From: Talinum fruticosum
Taxonomy: Eukaryota > Streptophyta > Magnoliopsida > Caryophyllales > Talinaceae
Length of the DNA: 64,000 bases
Direction of reading: 5' to 3'
Assembly: GCA_021018815.1 (NCBI GenBank)
Contig: JAITYX010000083.1
Location: forward strand, 2,356,001-2,420,000
Part shown: piece by piece, positions 48,231 to 60,194 of the stretch
How positions within the stretch are numbered: the stretch's first letter is position 1
How the letters are laid out: every line of letters begins with the position of its first letter
The notes under the pieces: generated by a model
Database searches by the model: none
Told to the model about the DNA's origin: nothing
What the model saw: only the letters and a program-made list of their open reading frames with translations
Made by a program: the position numbers and the translations under genes

Positions 48231-49288
48231 CCCTCGCTCTCTCACACTCCCACTTCTATTTGTCCTTATGTTTGTCGAGTGTCGTTGAAGTTCGTATTTT
48301 ATATCGAAAATAGCGACGGATTAGCGACGGATTTAATCCGTCGCTACTAAAAATTTAATTAGCGTTAAAAAATTTTAAATTTCCAACACATTTGAAAATT
48401 TAATAGCCCGCTAACGTAAAATTTTTCAAATTTTAACTTAGCGACGGAATCAGCGATGGAACCATCCGTCGCCAACTAAAAATTTGAAAATTTTTTAAAT
48501 TTGAAAAATGAAATAGGCGGCAAATTTAAATTTGAAAATTCGGATTAGCGATGGAATTAGCGACGGAAAATTTCGTCGCTAATTCAAATTTCAAAATTTT
48601 TATATTTTTCAAATTACAAGTAGGCGGCAAATTGAAAATTTTAAAAATTTTGAATTAGCGACGGAAAATTCCGTAGCTAATTAAAAAAAAATTAAAAATT
48701 ACATTTAGCGACTGACTGATTCACGTCGCTAAGGTAAAAATTTAAAAAATATATATAGCGACGGAATCAGCGATGGACTGATTCCGTTGCTAATTATAAA
48801 AAAAAAAAATTTAACTTTTTTTCGAAAATCCGTCTCTATTTTTTCCATTTCCGTCATTAGGTCCGTCGCTAATGACTAAAATAGCGACGGAATTTAATTC
48901 CGTCGCTAATCCAGCTTTTATCGACACATGTCGATTCAGTCGTTGTTTCAGTCGCTAATTAGCGACGGACTCGATTCGTCGCTAGTTTCAGTCGCTATAT
49001 AGCGTTTTTGTAGTAGTGGTTATACATGTTGAATACTATCGGTTGTTGAATGTTATTGTAAAAGGCTAAGTATAAGTGACAATGAAAGGAGAAAAACATA
49101 ACACACAAAGAAACCGAAGAAAACGGTCAAAACCGAGGAACCGGTATGCTAGGCGACCAAGACACAGGCCATGCCGGACAACACGGTCAGCCCGTGTTGG
49201 TTGCTGCCTAACCCAACTTATGTGTTTTCTTCGAAAATTGTTACACATGTTTCTTTATCAAGAACTATATAATTGCTTGTAGTATAAA

Positions 49289-51515
49289 ATGGATTCTTCC
49301 AAAAGTACAAAAAATCAAGTGGACGAATTCGTGATTAATAAGGAGAAGTTGGTCCGGAGTAGAGAAGATCCAACTATCCTTACACGGGTCGATTTTGACA
49401 GGCATGGAAATGCTATAGGTGATCATAAAGCTTGCTTGATGAGCTATGCTTGGTCCGGCAACCCCGCGCATACGTGAACATTAATTATAGAAAATAGAAC
49501 AAAGTCCCCGATTCCATTAAGGATAACCTTTGAAATGATATTCGAGTAAATGCACTACATCTCAAATTAGTATGGCAACTTATTATAAATGGTTAATATA
49601 TACGTACAAATAAGTGTTGTTCTTGTGTTTTAGAAAACGTTCATCTTGAAAGTTAATGAATGTGAGATCCCTCCGGTGAAACACAAGACCCTCAAATCGG
49701 CGACATAAAAGTTAGAGACTTCAAATCTCGCATTTTCAAGATATGGGTTTACAAAACAAAATAGATAAAGGCGGAAGGTACACCTTGGAAGGTGTACAAT
49801 TGTGTCACCGAGGAGGATTAGAGATCGTTTGAATCACATGTCACATCTCCGTAATACATGGTAATTTATCATCATAATTTGTTATCCTTTTTTTAATTTA
49901 AGTCTTATGCACTCGATATTTTCGTTGTCTTAATTACTTACGTAGGCGCTAGGTGAAGCTAATCGGAAGAAGATTAGGAGCAATGTGTATCCTTATGTGA
50001 TGTCCTATAGGGGATACGTGAAGTTGGACAAGAGGTTGTACAAGCAAAAGCTTGAACAACTTCAATCCATCTCTCGGTGAAGGTTCCATCATAGATAATT
50101 CGCAGCTCGTTGTTGAGGGGACGAGCTCTGGGTCGAAGGAAGAAAGAAAAAGATGGAACTTTCACTACGGCCGATGTAGAATCTATTGGGCAACGACTTG
50201 TGAGTTTGTTTTTTTTCTTTTACCATTTCCTTTATTTATTTTGAGAAATTATCGGCTTTAATATTTATGAATTGTCGAATGAAATTTTTCTTCTTCTTAC
50301 AAGAGTCTTTGTCACAAACATTGACTTTAGAAGCCGCCGACACCACCGGGAGGAGGGACAAGCTAGCCTTGGCCCTACAAAGAGATAAGCATACCGGTCG
50401 TGTTCAAGTTGACGTTGGGAGGGTGGGGATAATTGAGCACTTCGGGGTTAGAAAGAAGCGCCTCGTTTCTTCCAGCCAAGCACATATGGAGGCCCATATG
50501 GCCGAAACGAAGGCCTAGGTGCAGCCCAAAATGCAGTCCGAAATGCCAAATGATTGCTACATAGATGGCTGCACTGAGATGGAATAGATGAGGGCGCAGA
50601 TGAGGGCGAGAGATGCATGTCGAGATGTGGGAGTGTGTCATGATGTTTACCAACATGGGTATACCTGTACCTAGCAACTTGCCTAATTTACGTCCCATTC
50701 ACACCCCACACACCAGCGGGCACAAGCTCACCCGTCGGCCAATTCGATGTTCCGACGGTGGTAATTCAAATTTTGCCATTATTTGTATGTTTTTGTTATT
50801 TCGGATGAGTGTCATTATTTACATGCATGTTTATATTTTGACTAATTAGTGTATAATCTTGTTGAATGAATTGTGTATATTGTGTGATTGTTGTGAAACT
50901 TCGGCGTGTGGCCGTCGAATAATTACGTATATAGTATGTTTTTGTTGTTTTAGATGAGTACCTTATTTACATGCATGTTTATATTTTGACTAATTAGTGT
51001 ATAATCTTGTTGAATGAATGGTGCATATTGTGTGGTTGTTGTGGAACTCCGACTTGTGCCGTTGAGTAATTACTTATATAGTATGTTTTTGTTGTTTCGA
51101 ATGAGGGTCATATCCTCGAGAAAATATTTACTTTTAAGGAAAAGCTCTATCGGTTTATTTTCGGGATTTTTAGGTCGTTTAACTTTTATGTCAAAGGTTA
51201 TCCCATGATTGTAATTGCTATGCTTATTCTTATGCAACCGATGGATTGTAAGCTAGCTTCTCATCGCCCTCCCTAGAGCATGTTGTGGTATTAGGTGTTG
51301 TTTTCCAGTGGAAGTCGGATATTGTCGTTCACGGGACACCTCTTCTAGGTGATGGGGTGAGGGTGAGTGTTAAAGAGGTCATACACGGGAAAGGCAAGTG
51401 TAAGTTGTCAATCCAAACACCGGACCTCCACACACTCGTTGACGATGCAGTCAACAGTTTTCTTCGTTGGCTCAAAAGTTTGGTTGGAGATGCACACAAT
51501 GTTGCTCTAGTATAA
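49289..51515 (+). pseudogene. Transposase_24 (Ptta/En/Spm)-like remnant
   Basis: Exon-like pieces in order. 49289-49477: DPTILTRVDFDRHGNAIGDH. About 49700-49850: VRDFKSRI, WVYKTK and VTEED..SFESHVTSP, in shifting frames. About 49950-50060: NRKK, YPYVMSYRGYVKLDKRLYKQ. 50285-50520: SLSQTLTLEAADTTGRRDKL then HTGRVQVDVGRVGI. 51285-51515: LGVVFQWKSDIVVHGTPLLG, then VRVSVKEVIHGKGKCKLSI and DDAVNSFLRWLKSLV. This order matches the accessory protein of CACTA elements, thought to act with the transposase in binding element DNA. Stops and frame breaks show it is dead. Confidence 0.6.
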
Positions 51516-51689
51516 GTGTGGTCGGAGATGGCGTTCATTACCATTATTAAGCATGATGAATATCTCTACTCATATACCCTATGCACATTTAACATAAGCG
51601 TGTTGAAGAGCGCTCGCCATACTAATTATACTCATGACAGAAGATAATTTTAACAGTGAATATATGCCACATTTTTTTGTACTGATAGA

Positions 51690-51765
51690 GCGATAGATGT
51701 CATGGCAACCAGCTCAATTGTAAATTATCTAGTGAACGATCTCTAATGCCCTATTATTGGAGTTG
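51690..51765 (-). pseudogene. Copia RNase H splinter
   Basis: Reverse strand gives N-x-AGCHD followed by YRS, the same block as the short copia at 23040-23090. It is only tens of bases long, just upstream of the MYB promoter. Confidence 0.4.
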
Positions 51766-52175
51766 AATGCCACGCGGTTGTTTGAGAGCGAGAGTGATAA
51801 TGAGAGTGAGGGTGAGGGTGGGCGAGGTTAGGCTGAAAGCAAAGCTGACTTTTGCTGGCCCTTAGCTTTGGTAGTAAATGCCGCTTGCTGTCTCCTTTTG
51901 ACTCTTTGAACCCCTCATTCATTCATTTTTATTTATTCTCTTTCTCTCTCACTCTATCTCTATCTCTATCTCTCTTTCACCCCCCAAATAGTTTTAGTTT
52001 TACTTGCATCAATTGCAGTTTGTGTATATATATACATCCAAAGGGCATCACTACTCTCGGACCATCGTCTTTCATCCAAAAACTTGTAAAGATTTAAGAG
52101 AAAGCTACTGAAATAACAAATAAAAAGATTAACTTAAGCATCATCTTCATCATCATCATCGTGATAACAGATCGA
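51766..52175 (+). promoter_or_regulatory. MYB upstream region
   Basis: GAGAGTGAGGGTGAGGGTG purine tract (51787-51820), a pyrimidine tract of CTCTATCT repeats (about 51938-51978) and a TATATATATA box at 52025-52034, about 140 bases before the start codon. A run of ATCATC units directly precedes the start. Confidence 0.5.
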
Positions 52176-53787
52176 ATGGGAAGGCCACCATGCTGTGACA
52201 AAGTAGGAGTGAAGAAGGGTCCTTGGACTCCTGAAGAGGATATCATCTTGGTCTCTTACGTTCAAGAACACGGCCCTGGCAATTGGCGTGCTGTTCCCAC
52301 TAATACTGGTAACAAACTTCTTTTACTATTAATTTTCCCCTATTTATCCAGTATAAAGTATCCCTATTATTACCGGCCTCCTTATTTATTTCCCTAATTT
52401 TCCTCCATTTTCCGATTCTTTAGTTCTGATCGCCAGATTGCAACTCTGTTCTTGTTTCCTTTTGGTTCTTTTTGGTTGGTTTCATCATTCAAGTTTGTAT
52501 TTAATGCCGTGGGCTGATAGTTTGTCCATGCACTTCTTTTTGCCCTTGAATATTTTTGGTTGCTTGTTATAGCTTTGGTATTTTCAACTTTTTCAGCCTC
52601 AGTTAATTCTTTCCCCTTGTTCGAAAGGTTTGAGAAGATGCAGTAAAAGTTGCAGACTAAGATGGACAAACTATCTACGCCCCGGTATCAAACGGGGCAA
52701 CTTCACTGAACAAGAGGAGAAGATGATTATCCACCTTCAAGCCCTCTTAGGCAATAGGTATTAACTATACTAATCACTAACATTTTGACTGATTATCTGC
52801 TCGCTGCATCATATGATCTTCCACGGAGATAATGAAACAAATATTTTTTTTTAAAGTTGAAATTTCCAATACCAGGAGTGCCATTTATTGCCTATTTGTT
52901 GATTGACTTCGATCTATTTGCTTGAATATATAGATCGACATGTATGTGTAAGGATATGCTCCTGAGGTTTCTAATTTCGTTTGATTTTTCCGCGCGCCCA
53001 GACGTTGATGTTTGTTTTTTATTTGCATGTAGTTATTGCATGCCTAAAAACGGGACCTGGGTTAACTTGAAGTTTTGATGGTTACGTTGCAGATGGGCAG
53101 CCATAGCATCATACCTCCCAGAAAGGACAGACAATGACATAAAGAATTACTGGAATACCCATCTGAAGAAGAAGGTGAAGAAGCAGGAAGGGGGCAAGAT
53201 GGTAAAAAGGCCCCCTCCCGGGAAGGGTTATCCTCAAACTCAAATTCATGCTCCTCCACCTCCTCATACAACTCAGTAGGATCCTCAAGCAAGGGGCAGT
53301 GGGAGAGGAGGCTTCAAGCAGACATTCACAAGGCCAAACGGGCTCTCTGTGAGGCGTTATCCCTTGATAAGCCCATCATGGTACCCGGCCCAAAACCCAC
53401 TTACGCCTCCAGCACCGACAATATTGCCCGCTTGCTTGAGAATTGGATGTACTCATCCTCATCCGGATCATCTTCCAAGTTCACTCTGGGCCATTCCTCC
53501 CGAGACTCCTCTAAAAACACAGATTGTCACTCGGCTCCTCCAATTATGAGGCCACCACTCCCGATCCGGGGTTTCATTCCAAGTCCAACTCATCCGCGGC
53601 CACTGGATCCGAGAGCAACTCCGAGCTGGTGTCGGCCGAGGAGAGCAAGCCCGCCTTGGGAGGGATGCCGCCTCTTTCTCTCTTGGAGAAATGGCTGTTT
53701 GAGGAGGGTGTCATTAGCCATGAGCCCCAGGACCATGGTGCCCTGCTTCACATGGCCTTGGATGATGACACTGCTCAGCTCTTCTAG
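52176..53787 (+). CDS. R2R3-MYB transcription factor, subgroup 1 type, three exons
   Basis: Nuclear DNA-binding regulator. Exon 1 is 52176-52308 (133 bp), exon 2 52628-52757 (130 bp), exon 3 53093-53787, with GT-AG introns and the classical R2R3 phases. The start is [21 protein letters not shown]2 continues [13 protein letters not shown]; exon 2 gives [20 protein letters not shown]; exon 3 starts [20 protein letters not shown]. Downstream [37 protein letters not shown] and the end [12 protein letters not shown] are marks of subgroup 1 (MYB30/60/96 relatives, which regulate wax, drought and stomatal responses). No bHLH-binding motif in R3. Exon 3 changes frame twice (about 53195-53235 and 53513-53517, an A run); each fits one missing base. 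The MYB domain itself is intact. Confidence 0.93.
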
Positions 53788-54368
53788 ATCTTTACCATTC
53801 TTTGTCTTTTCCTTATATATTCTTTCTTTGGTTGGAAAAAAATTACAAAACATTTTTATATTCGTGTTTTGAGGATTAAGGATTTTTAAACAATTTAATA
53901 TTTTGGGAGGAACATATAAAGGTGTAAATTACAATTAAGTACAATATGCGACTCTGATAATCATCGCTATATATGTAAAAATGATGTCATGTCCCGTGTC
54001 GAATAGGTTCAATATTGTTTCGTTTTTACTAATTATTCTTTTAATTCATTAATGGACTTTGGAAGAGGTGAACGTACAAAGGAAAAAGGATATACAGATT
54101 AGCCTAGTTTTTGTTACTTATAAATATGAGCGTCTGACAAAGGATATACATATTAGCCTAGTTTTTGTTACTTATAAATATGAGCGTCTGACAACATACT
54201 TTCGACTATGTCAAAAACTTTAAGCTCCATAAGATAACCCATAAGCTTATAAACATGATCAAAGCCTCTTAATTTATTAATGTGGGACTTCTTAGAAAAG
54301 GAAAACTACAAATATTGAAATATTTTCCAAATGAAGCAATACTATACAAAATATGTAGTATGCTAATA
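53788..54368. other. MYB 3' flank and possible copia LTR
   Basis: AT-rich. Contains a 54-bp tandem duplication (54088-54141 and 54142-54195) with GGATATACA..TTAGCCTAGTTTTTG. The segment from about 54200 to 54368 ends against a copia polypurine tract, so it should be the 3' LTR of the copia to the right; its outer edge is not defined. Confidence 0.5.
54088..54195. repeat. 54-bp tandem duplication
   Basis: Two copies differing at one or two positions, each ending GAGCGTCTGACAA. Confidence 0.85.
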
Positions 54369-54719
54369 CCTCCCTTCAAGGTGAAGTATGAAGGTTACGA
54401 ACGCCCCATTTGCAATAATGTAAATATTCGAATTGTTGACGAACAAGAGCTTTGGTGAACATATCGGCAACTTGCTTATGGTTTCGGATATGAGAAGTAA
54501 TAATGTGGCCGTGTAGAAGTTCTTCACAAGTGTAATGATAGTCGCTCTTAATGTGTTTGGTCTGCTCGAAAAACTGGATTTGAGGCTATGTGAAGAGCAA
54601 CCTGGTTGTGATAGAAAAGTTACATAATTGTTGATGATGAACCCCGAGAGAAGCTAGAAATGACTTAAGCTACGTAAGCTCATAAGTTGTGACAATGAAT
54701 ATCTGGAAACAGTAAGTTG

Positions 54720-55308
54720 CTACTTAGACTGCCATGAAATCGGAGAAAGATCCTGGGTAACGAAGTATCCTTTTACGGAATGCCGTGTAAGTACGCCTGG
54801 ATTTGGAGAGTGCTGTCTGCAGGAAGGATAAACCTTGACTGGGAGCACCTTTGAGATATCAAAGAACTCTAACAGCGATATCCCAGTGTTGTTGACGAAG
54901 GATTTGGAGGACCTGTTATAAAATGTGAACAAGGTAGCAAATATCTGGGCAAGTCATGGTGAGATAAACCAAACGCACAACAAGCCGACGATATGGTCCT
55001 GGATCAGTGAGCAAGGGCCACGGGCAAAAGCAAGAGAATGATTTTGCTCAATTGGAAAAGAAGCAGGCTTTGATGCAGTGAGACCAAACTCGGCTAAAAT
55101 GTCCAAGACAGACTTGCGTTGAGAAAGGAAGAACACAGTAAGGTTTTGAGCAACCTCAATACCAAGGAAGTACTTTAAAGGGCCAAGATACTTCTGCTGA
55201 AAACATGCATTCAAATACTGTTTAAATTCAAGGCAAGTATCGTAATTATTCCTAGCAAGAATTAAATAATCCACATAGACCAAAACAGAAAGAAAAATAT
55301 GTCCTTTA
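54720..55308 (-). pseudogene. copia RT C-terminus and RNase H remnant
   Basis: Minus strand: FLSVLVYVDYLILARNNYDT, KYLGPLKYFLGIEVAQ, FFLSQRKSVLDILAEFGLTA, then HSVKGYFVTQDLSPISWQSK (RNase H). YVDD reads YVDY. Many breaks below 54720. Confidence 0.8.
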
Positions 55309-55313
55309 CGAAA

Positions 55314-55802
55314 TGTAGGTTTATTTGTAAACATAAGGACTAACCTTAGTAGTTGCGGAAGCGAATAGATCGACTGCCGTTCGATAGCCCACAAGTTAAT
55401 TCCCGAGTCACGAACCCTCCGAGTGCTGGTTGTACTCCGAAGTCCGGTTCAGTGTCGTCCGGAACAGTATATCCGGCGTTTACTAGAGTCGTCGGAAACA
55501 GCCACGTCTCAAACCCGAAGACCCTAAGATGGTCGGTCTAAGCGTGAGGGAGAATAGAGGATCTCTAGGGAAAATCCGAGAGAAGCAACGAATGCTGCGT
55601 TGTTCACCGGGTGTCTCAATCTGTGTCTCCCATTACCGATTAAATAGGAGCATTCGCTCCTATCCCCAGAGTTGGGAAGTTGAGTCTTACTCAACTTCAT
55701 TAACCTCTGCACTTATCCGAGAACGTTTCCTGGATAAGAAGGGAAACCGATTAAGTTTCAATTAACGGGCCTAAGTGGCCGTTTTGCGGACTTCGTCCAA
55801 CA
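55314..55802 (-). repeat. Left LTR (3' in sense) of nested copia, with polypurine tract
   Basis: 489 bp; the adjacent minus-strand GGCCGAGTGGGAGC (55803-55816) is the polypurine tract. Confidence 0.9.
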
Positions 55803-55816
55803 GCTCCCACTCGGCC

Positions 55817-56815
55817 ACATAGGCCGTACAACAAAATCTCTAATCCTTTATATCTCCTCACGTTTCATACCGGAATGAAGCGTGCGACCAAAAGTAACCA
55901 GTAGTGTCATATTAAGTCACCATTTAACTAACATGACACTTTCACAAGGACAACTCCCCAAACCATTCGAGACATCACCTATGGCATATATAATCCCTTT
56001 ATGCCTACTGATATATCATATGATTATATTCCAAATATAATCGCCCGGCTGATATGGTGAATACGAAATGGTTTTCCTTAGCCACTCATGATGTTACATC
56101 TCGGTAAGATTGCTTTCCTAATGTATTCCGCTGAGCTGTATATTTCTATAACTCTTGGAGTGTACATTAAAGTAGCAACATCTAACTTAGATTTCACATC
56201 ATAGTTCTAAGTCAAAGGGAATTGTGTTTTGAAACAATAATGTTTCGGGATCACACAATGACAAGGAAGGGAAACTATTGTCACTCCACAAGGTCGTCTT
56301 TTTAGCACACACAGTATGAAGTGTGTGTTATGACATAACTCCCACTAAGGTGAGTCTGTCACTTTTATATCATACGAATTACAAGTCCAAGTTTTTCCTA
56401 AAACCTGACTTGAGTCACTCGGATTAGCGCACTCAACGTAATCCCGACACTTAAATTCGGCTAAAAAGGCTTCAATATAAGGTTGTGTTATATTCGATTT
56501 TTCTTAAATCTCATCTTAGACTTACTAAGGCGACTATTCATGTATATTTTTCATACTGTCTCGAGTACAAAAATTAATCAATATTGCACACCTAGTGCCA
56601 ATATGATTTTAGTCTCATCCTAACCGCTACTCAAGCGTTAGTGTTGATTATCTCGTGTGACAAGATAATCGAAGCCTAGTGACATTCGAGATGTGCCAAA
56701 TCATGCAACCAAAAAATTATGAACATTCAAAGAAAAAGAAACACCAATCTTTATTTCAATGAGAAAGTTCATCTAAAATGTATGTCCAAAAACAAAAATT
56801 ACAAGATGTTTCAAA
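55817..56815 (-). other. 3' untranslated region of nested copia
   Basis: No coding signal on either strand between RNase H and the LTR, unusually long (about 1 kb) for this position. Confidence 0.6.
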
Positions 56816-56818
56816 TGA

Positions 56819-58403
56819 CTAAACTCTATGAAGACCTAAACTCATCATATGAGTTTTGAACACATCTCTAGGAGTAGGTTTAGTCAAAGGATCAGCGATC
56901 ATCTTGTTAGTAGATAAGTATTTGACAACAATCTCTTTCAACTTTATAGCGTTCCTCACAAAGTGATAACGCCTTTTAATATGCCTAGCCTTCCTATGAA
57001 ACTTAGGATCCTTAGCATATTGAATGGCAGCAGTATTATCGCACCACATCTCGACAGGATCGTCAACTCTTGGAGAGAGGTTGACATCCTGGAGAAAACT
57101 CCTTAGCCATATTGCCTCCCGAGCGGCAAGGCAACTAGCGACATATTCCACTTCCATAGTTGACGTGGCTATGTAGTCTTGCTTCTTACCGCACCAAGAT
57201 ATGGCTCCCCCACCAAGGGTGAAAACGTATCCCGAGGTTGACTTGGACTCATCCAGGTCACCACCCCAATCTGCATCCGAGTATCCCCTCGCTTTAGGCC
57301 CCTTCCTTGATAACAAAGTACTAAGTCGGTAGTTCCACGAAGATAGCGCATTATTCTTTTGACAACTTGCCAGTGAGCAGTGTCCCGGGTTGTTTTGGTA
57401 ACGACTCACCAATCCAACCGCGAAGCAAATGTCGGGCCGTGTACATAACATGACATACATTAAGCTTCCTATCGCACTAGCGTAGGGAACACTACTCATA
57501 TTCTTCTTTTTTTTATCTGTTTTAGGACATTGCTCATGACTTAAAGTAAGACCCTTATCGACTGGAGTGTCAACGGGTTTGGAATTTTGCATCCGAAAAC
57601 GTTCCAGGACTTTCTCGATATATGCCTTCCGACATAAACCAAGAAGCTTTTTAGAACGATTCCTAATTATTTCCACACCAAGGACATACTTGGCTTCACC
57701 CATGTCTTTCATCTCGAAGACGGAAGACAACCACTTCTTAGTAGCGTTGATCATTTCCAAGTTGTTTCCAGCCAGTAGTATGTCATCAACGTACAATGTA
57801 AGGAACATAATCCCTACCGTCGTCCTCTTGACATATACACAATGGTCTTCGAAACCATGGTTAAGCCATACGAAGTAATAGCTTCATGGAATCTAAAGTA
57901 CCATGATCCGGAAGACTCGTTTAAGACCATATATAGATCTTTTAAGACGACAAACTTTGTCCTCTTGTCCTTTTGATACGAAACCAATAGGTTGATCCAT
58001 ATAAATCTCCTCCTCCAGATTACCATTGAGGAAGGCAGTCTTTACATCCATCCGGACTAACTCCAAGTCCAAATGAGCAACCAGTGGCTAGAAGTAGGCG
58101 AATAGAGGTCATTCTCACCATAGGAGAAAAAGTCTCTTCATAATCTACACCTTCAACTTGTGTAAATCCTTTCGCCACTAATCGGGCATTGAACTTATCA
58201 ATTGATCCATCTGCTCGACGTTTAACCTTGAAAACCCACTTGTTTCCAATGGCCTTACGTCTGGGAGGAAGATCAACCAGCTCCCAAACTCCATTCTTTG
58301 CCATTGAGTCCAACTCATCTCTCATGGCTTCCATCCATTCCGTATGGTTTGGTGAGTTTATAGCCTCTTCATAAGAGGTTGGCTCTTCTATTTCCAAAGG
58401 CAT
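56819..58403 (-). pseudogene. RT and RNase H of nested copia
   Basis: 58020-58403 gives PTSYEEAINSPNHTEWMEAM, KAIGNKWVFKVKRRADGSID and VEGVDYEETFSPMVRMTSIR. 57814-58026 carries the middle of RT. 56819-57808 gives MFLTLYVDDILLAGNN (intact YVDD), GEAKYVLGVEIIRNRSKK, then RNase H with GYSDADWGGDLDESKSTSGY, DYIATSTMEVEYVASCLAAR and MWCDNTAAIQYAKDPKFH. All catalytic acids of RNase H are visible. Frame breaks near 57810 and 58020, and a local one near 57350. Confidence 0.9.
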
Positions 58404-58649
58404 ACAAAAGAAGATATCCTCTTCGATTTGAAAAATCGTCGGGAAACTTTTCCTCGTTCGCTCCTTCGAATAATTTTAGGACTTGGTTCTTTTGTCTCGA
58501 CTAGGTTCGGGATCCCTCCCCTTTTCCTTTGAGGTGTGAGACTCCGAGTAATAGGAGAGTCTCTCCCACTAATCCCTTGGGATGTGGATGAAGGTTCCTG
58601 AGAAAGAGGACCGACCTCGTGATTAGGAACTGGAGATTGAGGACGTTCC

Positions 58650-59650
58650 TCATTCTCTTGTTGGATCTCCGTGTAGACACATTTCTATCATTAGAGATGG
58701 TAGGACCACTCCCACTATCTCTATTGTCCGGAAAACTATTATCCTCGGTGACACGATGAGTGTACGAATCATCCCCTCACCGAGAGATAATTGTTGTAAC
58801 TCATACAACTCTAAGTCCTTTTTAATTTCACCAATACTTGGGAACTCATCCTCAATAAAATCGACATTTCGGGATTCTATTTCCTTCATGCCGCCAGTTG
58901 GATGTTCTCCATACATGACATATCCTTTTGAATTTTCTCGGATACCCGATGAACACCATTTTTGTAGCTCTAGGACCAATTTTCCCATGTGGATGAGTTG
59001 GGTTGTGCACATAGCCAGCCGAACCCCACGGGCGTAAATGGTCCAAGATGGGCTTTCTACCATTCCATAACTCATATGGAGTGATCGAAACACTCTTACT
59101 AGGCACTCGGTTCAGGATGTAAGTTGCCGTAAGCAACGCATCCCCCAAAACTAATTGGCAAATTAGCTTGGGCCATCATTGTCCCGACCATGTCAAGTAA
59201 TGTTCGATTCCGTCGCTCGGCAACTCCATTTTGTTGAGGAGTGCCTGGAATCGTGAGTTGCCTCGCGTATGCCCTTTTCCTCACAAAACCCTTTGAACAT
59301 ATCGAAAGGTATTCACGACCACGATCGGTGCGAAGAGACTTCACTCTACGCTCCAATCTGTTTTCTACTTCCGCTACGAAGCGTTTGAACACATCTAAAG
59401 CTTCATAACGGTGTGATAAAAGGTACACATACCCATATCGTGAATAGTCGTCTATCAAAGTGAGAAAATAACTAGCACCATGACGTGCTTTGACATTCAT
59501 GGGTCCACATATGTCGGAGTGAATAAGTTCTAAGGGATGTGACGCCCTAGAAGCCTTACCAAAAGGCTTTTGGTCGCCTTACCAGCCTAAGCATGACTCA
59601 CATCTAGGCAACCTAACCTTAGTGAGTCGGTCTAAAAGACCTTCTTTGCT
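58650..59650 (-). pseudogene. Integrase of nested copia
   Basis: Minus strand: a CESCL zinc-site remnant (about 59590), then 59099-59500 with ARHGASYFLTLIDDYSRYGY (first Asp), SLRTDRGREYLS (second Asp) and GTPQQNGVAERRNRTLLDMV (catalytic Glu). It continues at 58852-59148 with ATYILNRVPSKSVSITPYEL and PWGSAGYVHN. Frame changes at about 59110 and 58900. Confidence 0.9.
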
Positions 59651-59657
59651 AGTCTAG

Positions 59658-60194
59658 TTATTCTATCTTGGCCAATATGACCAAGTCTTGCATGCCATTT
59701 AACAAATTCGAATTGGAATCAACAAATGAAACTAATGCGTAATTATCATAGCAAACGCCTAAATCCAAAACAGGGAAATTGTTTTGAAAACTAGCATGGC
59801 CAAACAAATTGCCACCATAATAAATTTCTAAACCATCTTCTTTTGAAACAAACTGAAAACCTACTTTAACTAAGGAGACAAAGGAAATAAGGGAACATTG
59901 CACCCCGAGCGCGTAGAGAGCATTTAGTAGGAGTAACTTATTTCCTCCACGTAGCTTGAGCCGATATGTTCCCACACCGAGAACGTCTTCAATCGTGCCA
60001 TTCCCTAATGTCACGGTTTGTATGCCCACCGGATAAGGGTGAAACTCTACAAACCCAGCTCGGTCTTGAACTATGTGCTTGCTTGCTCCCGAGTCTACAA
60101 TCCAATTAGGAAGAGAGTTAGCAACTAATGCATGGGAACAAACAAATAATTCGGAGACTTTAATGGAGGGGGTCACCTTTGAGGCTCGGGACAA
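59658..60194 (-). pseudogene. Protease and GAG-pre-integrase of nested copia
   Basis: NWIVDSGASKHIVQDR contains the aspartic protease DSG motif. It is followed by VTLGNGTIEDVLGVGTYRLK, ALYALGVQCSLISFVSLVKV and a GAG-pre-integrase part, running as one frame of 178 residues. Confidence 0.85.

Larger units (their letters stand above)
47492..49018. mobile_element. Non-autonomous CACTA (1527 bp), perfect ends
   Basis: Begins CACTACTAGAAAATCG and ends TTTTTGTAGTAGTG, flanked by a perfect 3-bp duplication GTT (47489-47491, 49019-49021), as expected for CACTA. Over 20 copies of TAGCGACGGA or its complement in both orientations fill the ends (47510-47700, 48305-49010). The centre carries a short minus-strand transcription unit with an acidic exon and a GC-rich (GGCGGT)n tract. 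Same family as 25761-29998. Confidence 0.93.
46780..51520 (+). mobile_element. CACTA element remnant with Transposase_24-like gene, right end lost
   Basis: Starts CACTACTACAGGAAACACTT at 46780 with GACGGTTCAAT-type subterminal repeats (46850-47010). Coding remnants on the plus strand (49289-51515) resemble the Ptta/En/Spm (Transposase_24) protein that plant CACTA elements carry beside the transposase. No matching terminal repeat is visible on the right. A 1527-bp CACTA derivative is inserted at 47492. Confidence 0.65.
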
